Of a DNA stretch of 25,293 nt, positions 1 to 6,223 are shown in pieces. Both the position numbers and the translations under genes were made by a program. The notes under the pieces are model-generated. The model was not told the origin of the DNA, did no database searches, and saw nothing but the letters and a program-made list of their open reading frames with translations. Where the stretch lies: IMG/VR virus record IMGVR_UViG_3300046009_012114, positions 1-25,293 of that record; one strand, written 5' to 3'. The stretch comes from a virus. The first letter of the stretch is position 1; each line of letters starts with the position of its first letter.

Positions 1-1083
1 TTTTTGTGGAGTTACATTTTCTATATTGTATAGTTTCCTCCCTCCTATTAATTTTATGTATCCCAGGGAATTATAATCTTGATATATTTTATCTGTATAT
101 TCTTTCACCTTAGCAAAAAACGGTATATCTTTGTATTGGTCAAACACTCCTCCATACAATTGTTTGAATGTTAACTCTTTGGATTGCTGATATTGTTCTT
201 CTGTTAAAGTATCTGTTTTAAAGTACATTTTTCCTAAATGAGTGTGAACAGAAGCCTCTTCAAATTCATATCCAATCAATTTAGCTAAAATACGAGGATG
301 ATATGAATCGTAATCAAATTCAAATAAGTAATCATTTTGTGGTATAATAGCGGATCTTGTTTCTCCATGTTTTGGTAAGGCCGCAAAATTTATATTATTA
401 AATGAATTTGTAGGTCTTGATGTGAAATTATACAAGTTATATTGAGTGTAAATTACATTATCTTTTATATTAAATTTAGCATTTTTAGGCTTGAAATTCA
501 TGGCAAAAACAGGTAAATTTAATGTTATCCCTTGTTTCTCGATATCGTAGAACACTCTAACATATTCATGGTTATAATAGCTGTTATAATAATTTAAACT
601 TAAAAATCCTACTACCTTTTCATATATCTTTTCTTGAGTCTCATAATGTTTACAAATCGGGATAATAGAGTTTAAATAAGGTTTATCTCCATAAAGTCTT
701 TCAAAATGAGTGTGTATACTTGTTTCTAAATCTTGTATATACGGAGTGGTTTGGGATGTGGATAATGAAAGCAAATTTACATCTAAAACATGTTCACCTA
801 AAAATTCTTCCCCTATTAAATGTGCTGTTGTTTTTTTATCTAAAACGTAGATTAATTTGTGTTTTAGAAGAAATTCTTTTACTTTGTCTAAACTTAAATA
901 AAATCCTTCACTATGGTTTATAGTAAAGATTAATCCCTTACCATGTTTTGGTTTATAATAAATTAAGGATACTTCAGTTAGTACTGGGTGATAATTTGAT
1001 GATAGAGGAATTACATTAATGTAGCAACTCTCTTGGATATGGAGTTGTGATAATTGATCTTGTGTCTCTACTAAGTAAAACAT
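1..1083 (-). CDS. Family A DNA polymerase, N-terminal 361 codons (3' end beyond window)
   Basis: Phage replicative polymerase of the PolA family; the open frame runs off the left edge. Polymerase motifs seen: S222-R-P-T-N followed by N230-I-N and A235-L-P (the PolA 'TGR...NLQNIP' region); motif A, F256-D-Y-D-S-Y-H-P-R264, with D257 as the catalytic Asp; motif B, K302-E-L-T-F306-K-Q-L-Y310-G, matching the O-helix K...F..LYG pattern. Differences from E. coli Pol I: the residue equivalent to E710 is His (H262), and the motif B Arg is replaced (Y298). Residues 20-220 sit where a 3'-5' exonuclease would be, but I see no DxE motif, so that part may be a degenerate exonuclease fold. The start at 1083 is fixed by an in-frame upstream stop and lies just after a terminator. 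Certain as PolA-like; exonuclease loss is inferred. Confidence 0.85.
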   Translation of the reverse strand, partial: MFYLVETQDQLSQLHIQESCYINVIPLSSNYHPVLTEVSLIYYKPKHGKGLIFTINHSEGFYLSLDKVKEFLLKHKLIYVLDKKTTAHLIGEEFLGEHVLDVNLLSLSTSQTTPYIQDLETSIHTHFERLYGDKPYLNSIIPICKHYETQEKIYEKVVGFLSLNYYNSYYNHEYVRVFYDIEKQGITLNLPVFAMNFKPKNAKFNIKDNVIYTQYNLYNFTSRPTNSFNNINFAALPKHGETRSAIIPQNDYLFEFDYDSYHPRILAKLIGYEFEEASVHTHLGKMYFKTDTLTEEQYQQSKELTFKQLYGGVFDQYKDIPFFAKVKEYTDKIYQDYNSLGYIKLIGGRKLYNIENVTPQK

Positions 1084-1095
1084 ATTATAACCTTT

Positions 1096-1110
1096 ATTTA
1101 ATTAAATATA
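1096..1110 (-). promoter_or_regulatory. Variant of the conserved AT-rich upstream element, before DNA polymerase
   Basis: The minus strand reads TATATTTAATTAAAT between a terminator hairpin and the polymerase ATG. It resembles the nATATTTATWNTAAA element seen before many other genes here but breaks the invariant ATATTTAT core by one base. It may be a weaker or differently timed promoter. Low confidence. Confidence 0.3.
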
Positions 1111-1132
1111 AAAAGGCTCCCTATGGGAGCCT
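1107..1132 (-). terminator. Intrinsic terminator after the 155-aa gene
   Basis: Perfect 8-bp stem AGGCTCCC/GGGAGCCT (1114-1121 with 1125-1132) with a 3-nt loop, followed on the minus strand by TTTTTATAT. It lies 20 nt downstream of the stop of the 155-aa gene and directly before the polymerase leader. The same stem sequence, one base pair shorter, recurs at 6203-6220. Confidence 0.85.
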
Positions 1133-1152
1133 AATATTTTATATGAAATTTT

Positions 1153-1620
1153 TTATTCTTTAAATTGGTCTAATGGAAATACAAAACTACCATCTTCTTT
1201 AACTTTACCTTCTCCATCCCATACTTTAAATTCTTTACCATTTACAACAGCCGAATCTAATCTACCTACTAATCCTTTTTTGAATGCTGATAAATCACTA
1301 GTAGTATCTGCAGGGCCTATGTTAAGATTTGCTTTTTCTCTTTTCATAGCAAAAGCTTGTTGTATTTTACCTACTAATTCTTTATAGTTAGTTGCTCCAC
1401 CTCTACCTCTTTGAATAGAAGTCATAGCAATAATTGCATCAGGAGATACTAATACTCTGCTTCCTCTTAATTTAAAATGATCAGGTAAACTTGTGAATAC
1501 TTTACTAGGTACTTTTCCTTCTGAAGGAATAAATCTTTTACCACCTCCGCCGGAGATTGTTTTAGAGTTAATTCTCCAATCGATCTCATTAAGAAGATCT
1601 TTTAATTTAATATGAGACAT
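1153..1620 (-). CDS. Hypothetical protein, 155 aa
   Basis: Not recognised. A short charged N-terminal stretch (H3-I-K-L-K-D-L-L) is followed by a glycine run (residues 23-27) and a basic Gly-rich segment (R-G-R-G-G around residue 73). The remainder is soluble and mixed in character, ending in an acidic tail. There is no signal peptide or membrane segment. It lies after the 24-aa microprotein, probably shares its promoter element at 1716-1730, and is closed by a strong terminator, so the two form a small unit between the baseplate genes and DNA polymerase. Whether it is structural or replication-related cannot be told from sequence. The reading frame is clear. Confidence 0.7.
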   Translation of the reverse strand: MSHIKLKDLLNEIDWRINSKTISGGGGKRFIPSEGKVPSKVFTSLPDHFKLRGSRVLVSPDAIIAMTSIQRGRGGATNYKELVGKIQQAFAMKREKANLNIGPADTTSDLSAFKKGLVGRLDSAVVNGKEFKVWDGEGKVKEDGSFVFPLDQFKE

Positions 1621-1628
1621 ATTTTTAA

Positions 1629-1703
1629 TTATTTACGTTTAAATTCCACTACAAAAAGAATACAACCAAATGTTGCTATTCCAATCATGAGACCTTCGGC
1701 CAT
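1629..1703 (-). CDS. Putative 24-aa single-span membrane microprotein
   Basis: The ORF begins ATG GCC GAA and encodes MAEGLMIGIATFGCILFVVE followed by FKRK and a stop. A hydrophobic core (about residues 5-19) followed by a positively charged tail is the classic layout of a tiny membrane protein. It starts 12 nt after the conserved ATATTTAT element (1716-1730) and ends 8 nt before the 155-aa gene, so it sits where a gene should be; without it the 155-aa gene would have an unusually long leader. No homology can be assigned; a holin-accessory or host-membrane role would be speculation. Confidence 0.55.
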   Translation of the reverse strand: MAEGLMIGIATFGCILFVVEFKRK

Positions 1704-1715
1704 TTTAAAAATTAG

Positions 1716-1730
1716 TTTATTATAAATATT
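1716..1730 (-). promoter_or_regulatory. Putative phage promoter, ATATTTAT element, before the 24-aa gene
   Basis: The minus strand reads AATATTTATAATAAA, matching the consensus nATATTTATWNTAAA found in front of eleven genes here. It lies between the stop of the 197-aa gene and the ATG at 1703. No separate hairpin terminator precedes this copy. Confidence 0.55.
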
Positions 1731-1741
1731 TGACTTTTTAA

Positions 1742-2335
1742 TTACTTTGAAAATTGTTTTAAATCAGTTAAATATTGTTTTATACCAATAAAATTAGGCT
1801 CAGTTTTATCTAATATTCTTTGATTGGTATCTATTATACCTGCTCTAGTTGTTATATTGTTAACTTTTTCATTATAAAGAGGACCTGATATTTGCCAAAA
1901 TATTGAAACTACTTTCCATAATGAAGTATTGGCATCACCTACACCACTTGTAAAGGCATTATAAGTTGCTTTATTGATTTCCATTAATCTAAATGTGGTT
2001 CCATTTCTTTGTCGGGCAAAATATCTTGTTATTTTACCTGCTCTATAATCTACTTCTGTAGGGCGTGGGGTAAAAGGAGTAGGGTCAACTAAATTAACTT
2101 CAACAGGTTTTAATTGTTTATAATTTTCAACTACAAGATCACTAAAACCAATATTTGATGGTACATAATCTGTTAATAAAATAGAAGAACCCTCACTAGG
2201 GTTAGCTCCAGTAAATGACTCACCTTTAAAAGTAGTATAATATAAACCAACATAATCCTTACCATCTGGAGTTGTAAATTGGCCAGGGTTTGCTTTTTGA
2301 TTAGTTATTACTCGTGATTTAGGAAAATATTTCAT
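1742..2335 (-). CDS. Hypothetical protein, 197 aa, last gene of the baseplate unit
   Basis: Not recognised by family. It is a soluble, Pro/Thr/Asn-rich protein with no membrane segment. The N-terminus (M-K-Y-F-P-K-S-R-V-I-T-N-Q) is followed by a beta-rich region, a P-T-P-F-T-P-R-P linker near residue 85, and a more helical C-terminal third. It starts 14 nt after the lysozyme/hub gene and is the last member of the run gp53-like, hub, lysozyme, 197 aa, all apparently driven from one element at 6177-6191. The operon position suggests a baseplate or virion component; this is inference from context only. Confidence 0.7.
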   Translation of the reverse strand: MKYFPKSRVITNQKANPGQFTTPDGKDYVGLYYTTFKGESFTGANPSEGSSILLTDYVPSNIGFSDLVVENYKQLKPVEVNLVDPTPFTPRPTEVDYRAGKITRYFARQRNGTTFRLMEINKATYNAFTSGVGDANTSLWKVVSIFWQISGPLYNEKVNNITTRAGIIDTNQRILDKTEPNFIGIKQYLTDLKQFSK

Positions 2336-2349
2336 TTTAATTTAGCATT

Positions 2350-3288
2350 TTAACCCCAATATAATTCATCTTGAGAGTTATTAAATCTATTATAGAAATT
2401 AGTTGCAAATTTACTTCTTTCAGCTGCTCCATATTTAGGTTCATTAAAGTATACATCAGGACCTCTATTACAACCATAACAAACTTCTACAGTTTTAGCA
2501 AATAAGTAAGCAGCATCACTAGCATTTGGTGAATTTCTAACTTCACTTAACCATTTTTTATAAGTTGGGTATCTATTTAATAAATAATTAATTTGAGTTT
2601 CAATAGTATTACCTATAATGCTAAAAACAGTATTAGCATCTTGAGTGCCACCATTTATAAATTTACCATTCCATTGAATTAATCCTAATGAAGGGTATCC
2701 ATTTGTATCTTTTTTATTTATAGCTTTAGGATTAAATCTACTTTCTTTCTGAATGTTACCCATAATACCTGCCACTGCTATTTTACTTAATCCTGATTGT
2801 TTTAATAGGTTTTTTACTAATAATTGGTTAGTTGTAGTTTGGGCGTCTGATATAGTATTTGATTCTCCTCCTATTGTTTTATATTGTGATAAAGAAGGTT
2901 GTTTATCTTTAGCGGCTTGTATAGCTTTTCTATCTGCTTCAGTTAAGGGTTCAAATCTGATATTAAGAGTTTGCCCCGTAATTTTAGTTGTCCATTTATT
3001 ATTATTAAAATTTTGATCAATTGTATGAAGGATGAAAGCAACTTTTTGTTTACCTGCTTCAGAACCTGATTGAATCAAATACGATTGGGGCAATGAATCT
3101 GAAGGAATTATAAAAGCCGAGTGAGGTATTATTCCACTTAATCCGTCCATTTCTAAACTAAAATCTAATGGTAAAATTACTCCAGAGTTAAATGCATTAT
3201 CATCTCCTGATTTATAAGGATCAGAAAATATTTCTCTATATGTATTTAAACATGAATCTATTTGATCTGAATTGAATATTAAAGCCAT
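2350..3288 (-). CDS. Baseplate hub C-terminal-like domain fused to tail lysozyme, 312 aa
   Basis: Two-part protein. Residues about 36-112 (V-I-L-P-L-D-F-S-L-E-M-D-G, then K-W-T-T-K-I-T-G-Q-T-L-N-I) look like the last beta domain of phage baseplate hub proteins, where a 'WTT.I.G' strand ends the chain. After a linker (about 113-150), residues 151-312 resemble the phage tail lysozyme family: A-G-I-M-G-N-I-Q-K-E-S-R-F-N-P with E182 as the likely catalytic Glu, then L-G-L-I-Q-W-N. A Cys pair (C270, C273) sits late in the domain. It would cut peptidoglycan at the tail tip during injection, comparable in role to T4 gp5. It directly follows the 844-aa hub gene with a 16-nt gap, so the hub may be split over two chains. 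Confidence 0.75.
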   Translation of the reverse strand: MALIFNSDQIDSCLNTYREIFSDPYKSGDDNAFNSGVILPLDFSLEMDGLSGIIPHSAFIIPSDSLPQSYLIQSGSEAGKQKVAFILHTIDQNFNNNKWTTKITGQTLNIRFEPLTEADRKAIQAAKDKQPSLSQYKTIGGESNTISDAQTTTNQLLVKNLLKQSGLSKIAVAGIMGNIQKESRFNPKAINKKDTNGYPSLGLIQWNGKFINGGTQDANTVFSIIGNTIETQINYLLNRYPTYKKWLSEVRNSPNASDAAYLFAKTVEVCYGCNRGPDVYFNEPKYGAAERSKFATNFYNRFNNSQDELYWG

Positions 3289-3304
3289 AAATTTATAATT
3301 TTAT

Positions 3305-5839
3305 TTAAAACCAAGATCTAGTATTTATACCAGTTTGTTTAATAGCTAACTGAGTCCATACTTTTTCAATTTCTGTATCTCTAATATTATATATAGATTT
3401 ATATCCAGTTTCTAATTCATCATATACATAATTGTACAATCCTGAATCTAGATATTCTACTTTTTGATCGGCCTCACCAAACCCGTTATAATCTAAACTA
3501 TCAGCTATAGAATTATTAGATTCAGCATTAATTTTATTTTTAACTTCTTCATATGAACGTTGTAAAGCAGTAAGTTCACCTTTATCTTCTAAATTTCTAG
3601 CAGCTTCTCTTAAAGTTTCATAAACAGCATTTAATCTAAGTAAAACTAATGATTTTACTTGACTTAAAGGAACTGTAGTAATTAAATTATTAACTTGAGT
3701 AACTCCTAATTCTCTTTCTTGTTGAGCATTTTCTGCTGGAGTGTTAGAGCTAGCTCCTGTTCCTTGTCCACTATATATATTTTCTACATATGTTCGCAAT
3801 TCAATATATCTTTCAACAACATTACTATTAGCCCCAGCTTCTTTATTACTTTCAGTTCCTGAATCTACTACTACTGTATCTAATCTATTGTATAATCCTT
3901 TATTTAAGTGAGAAAAAGCTAAAGCATTCTCAGCTCCTTGAACTCCATAAGGTTGAGCTTGAGCAGCTACTACAATCATAGCGGCAGTGTTAGGTGCTAT
4001 TTTAGAAGTATAATTAAAATCATAAACTATACTTTTTTTACCTAACACTGGTATTTCAGTATAATCAGGAACTGGAAATCCAGGACCTGTCATTCTTCTA
4101 TCATCTAATATTCTTACGCATCTTGAATCATCATCAGGTACAATTCTAAATTCATTATATCCCCCACAAGCTTTAGAGATTCCATCTAAAATATCTTTAA
4201 CTAAATCTACAAAATATACATTTCCTTTAGCATCATTAGCTCTCCATTTTTTTATTAAACTAGCTACCCAATTTACATTTACTAAAGTCCACATAAATCT
4301 ACCACCAGTACCATCATTATCAAAAAAGGGAAAATTAGTTTGTATATCTTCAAAAACTCGTGAAGTTATTCCAAAAGGTAATTGATTTGAACCAATTAAA
4401 CATACTGATGGATCAAGTGAACAATGTCTTTGAAAAGTAAAGCATCTATTAGTGTAAGGATTAACATCTATGTAAATGTAAGGACGTTGTTTATCTTGCT
4501 CTTCACCCTCATTTCTCTGAAATAACATTCCTGTAGATTTTATTAATAATAATAAATTACCTAAAGTTATATATACTTGAGCTAAACCGGGTTTAGTGAT
4601 GTCTGTAGTATTGGCTTCTTCTTCTCCAGATACTTCATAATCCATTATTAATCTTCCAAAGTAATTAGAAACTGTAATAGCGGGTACTTTAGTATCTATA
4701 AATCCACCATCATAATTAGTAGATATACCAGGTTCATTAATTAATCTATAATTGTATCCTTTTTTTTGTAATTCAGAATTAAGATTCCAAGCTAATAAAT
4801 CAAGATTTATATTATTATAAAAAGGTTGAATATAATTTAAATAACCAACATTGGTTTCTATAGTATAATTATCTCTTACAATATTATCTCCAAATAAAAA
4901 ATCCGCTGCAGCATTAGCTAATCCTTCTAAGTAACCTGTATCATCTGGAGCATTAATTACATCTTTAGAATATATTTTATATAAAGCACCATTTAGTAAT
5001 GATTTATTAGAGTCTGAGACTACTGGATAGACTGAGCCTGATAATTCATTATCTGTAGGAGTACTACCTGAATAATCTCCCGATATATTAATTTTTAATG
5101 ATTCTAAGATATCCCCTGCTCCTACTAATTGAACTTGGCAATTGAATGTACCATTTTTAGATAAAGAATAAGTAAAATTTTTAATGGTACCCCAAGAAGC
5201 ATCATAATTACCACTATGTAATTTTCTATGAGTAGTAATAGCTCCCATCAATTCCTCTTTAGTAGTAATATTATAAAAAGGAAGTGGTTGAGGAACGTTT
5301 TCTATTTTTTCTGTCTTATTATCTATATAGTAAGTATGTCCCCATTCTACTAATAAACCAAAACCTAGTTTCATATACAGAGCTTCCATTATATTAAGTT
5401 GCTCCATATTATGACAAACAAAGTCAATAGTTGTTTCTTTTAAAGTACCTAATTTACCACCAGTTTTAATAGAAATATTAGTCATACCGGGCATAGGGGT
5501 TAAACCAAAATCTGTTCCACCTATACCATAAGCCCCATCAGGGCTTATTCCTGATCGTAATAAATAAGTTTTTTCATTTGTAAGATTATCTGCTAATCCT
5601 CCTTGTAAAATATATTTTCTAGATAATTCATTATCTTGTAATCCTTGATAATTCATATTACCCTCTCTAACATTAGCTCCAGAACTTACTCTAATCCAAA
5701 CATTTTTATTAGATAACCAATTTAATTCAGATGAAGATCTGTAATCATTATTAACAAGAGCTTTACGTTTTTCTATTTGAGTAGCAACATAAGGTTGAAA
5801 GGCAGAACCAGCGATATTAGTGTAATCTAAATCGGCCAT
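3305..5839 (-). CDS. Baseplate hub / tail-tip structural protein, 844 aa
   Basis: Large soluble virion protein, probably the main baseplate hub. It begins with a structured region containing a characteristic G-L-L-V-E-W-G-H-T-Y-Y-I-D segment (roughly residue 160), continues through beta-rich domains, and ends with a helical, charged stretch (L-R-E-A-A-R-N-L-E-D-K-G-E-L-T, roughly residues 740-780). Similar large proteins sit between the gp53-like gene and the tail lysozyme in T4-like phages of marine and Bacteroidota hosts, as I recall. The start at 5839 (M-A-D-L-D-Y) is 6 nt after the gp53-like stop, so they are translated from one message. The hub role rests on gene order and on the next gene carrying the missing C-terminal hub domain; no enzyme motif is visible. 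Confidence 0.65.
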   Translation of the reverse strand: MADLDYTNIAGSAFQPYVATQIEKRKALVNNDYRSSSELNWLSNKNVWIRVSSGANVREGNMNYQGLQDNELSRKYILQGGLADNLTNEKTYLLRSGISPDGAYGIGGTDFGLTPMPGMTNISIKTGGKLGTLKETTIDFVCHNMEQLNIMEALYMKLGFGLLVEWGHTYYIDNKTEKIENVPQPLPFYNITTKEELMGAITTHRKLHSGNYDASWGTIKNFTYSLSKNGTFNCQVQLVGAGDILESLKINISGDYSGSTPTDNELSGSVYPVVSDSNKSLLNGALYKIYSKDVINAPDDTGYLEGLANAAADFLFGDNIVRDNYTIETNVGYLNYIQPFYNNINLDLLAWNLNSELQKKGYNYRLINEPGISTNYDGGFIDTKVPAITVSNYFGRLIMDYEVSGEEEANTTDITKPGLAQVYITLGNLLLLIKSTGMLFQRNEGEEQDKQRPYIYIDVNPYTNRCFTFQRHCSLDPSVCLIGSNQLPFGITSRVFEDIQTNFPFFDNDGTGGRFMWTLVNVNWVASLIKKWRANDAKGNVYFVDLVKDILDGISKACGGYNEFRIVPDDDSRCVRILDDRRMTGPGFPVPDYTEIPVLGKKSIVYDFNYTSKIAPNTAAMIVVAAQAQPYGVQGAENALAFSHLNKGLYNRLDTVVVDSGTESNKEAGANSNVVERYIELRTYVENIYSGQGTGASSNTPAENAQQERELGVTQVNNLITTVPLSQVKSLVLLRLNAVYETLREAARNLEDKGELTALQRSYEEVKNKINAESNNSIADSLDYNGFGEADQKVEYLDSGLYNYVYDELETGYKSIYNIRDTEIEKVWTQLAIKQTGINTRSWF

Positions 5840-5845
5840 AACTTA

Positions 5846-6166
5846 TTATATATTATTTAATTGATTATATTTAGATATAAGACTTGATAAATCTTTAGGT
5901 ATTCTTAAATACATTCCTGTTGGTGGATAAATTGAGCCTCCTTCTAGATTATTAACCATAGCTATAACCCACCATAAAGTAGCATCTCCATAAAAATCAA
6001 AAGCTATATTATCTAATCTATCAGTTACTCCTGTTAAAATATAATTATCATCAGGTTGGGCTTCAATATTAGGATAATAAGTTGGTTTATACATAGTTTT
6101 ACCTGAAGTTGAGGCAATACCTGTATCAGATTTCATTGTAGAGATTATTTGATATCTACTTGGCAT
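5846..6166 (-). CDS. Baseplate wedge protein, gp53/LysM-like, 106 aa
   Basis: Short baseplate protein. Residues about 45-90 carry the LysM/GpX-type signature: D-R-L-D-N-I-A-F-D-F-Y-G-D, then T-L-W-W-V-I-A-M-V-N-N and a closing P-P-T-G-M-Y-L-R-I-P. In phage baseplates this fold (T4 gp53 and tail X/LysM proteins) joins wedge or sheath-initiator parts to the hub. The 106-aa length suits a stand-alone LysM-like domain with an N-terminal extension. It is the first gene after a terminator and an ATATTTAT element, 6 nt before the hub gene. Which exact T4 counterpart it replaces is uncertain. Confidence 0.75.
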   Translation of the reverse strand: MPSRYQIISTMKSDTGIASTSGKTMYKPTYYPNIEAQPDDNYILTGVTDRLDNIAFDFYGDATLWWVIAMVNNLEGGSIYPPTGMYLRIPKDLSSLISKYNQLNNI

Positions 6167-6176
6167 AGTTTTATAT

Positions 6177-6191
6177 TTTAATATAAATATG
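6177..6191 (-). promoter_or_regulatory. Putative phage promoter, ATATTTAT element, before the gp53-like gene
   Basis: The minus strand reads CATATTTATATTAAA, 10 nt before the ATG at 6166 and 11 nt after the terminator at 6203-6220. The terminator-then-element order is the arrangement expected for a transcription restart. Confidence 0.6.
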
Positions 6192-6196
6192 TAAAA

Positions 6197-6220
6197 TACA
6201 AAAGGCTCCTAATGGAGCCT
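6197..6220 (-). terminator. Intrinsic terminator after the 655-aa gene
   Basis: Stem AGGCTCC/GGAGCCT (6203-6209 with 6214-6220), loop of 4, followed on the minus strand by TTTTGTATTTT. It begins 3 nt after the stop of the 655-aa gene. The stem is almost identical to that at 1114-1132. Confidence 0.8.
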
Positions 6221-6223
6221 AAT

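Noticed and set aside
720-923. Plus-strand ORF of 67 aa
   Set aside because: It lies wholly opposite the PolA coding frame, has low-complexity Leu-rich content, and no promoter-like element on its strand.
3289-3304. Frameshift linking the hub and lysozyme genes
   Set aside because: The hub ends with a clear TAA and the next gene starts 16 nt later with its own ATG; no slippery run spans the junction, so two separate proteins are simpler.
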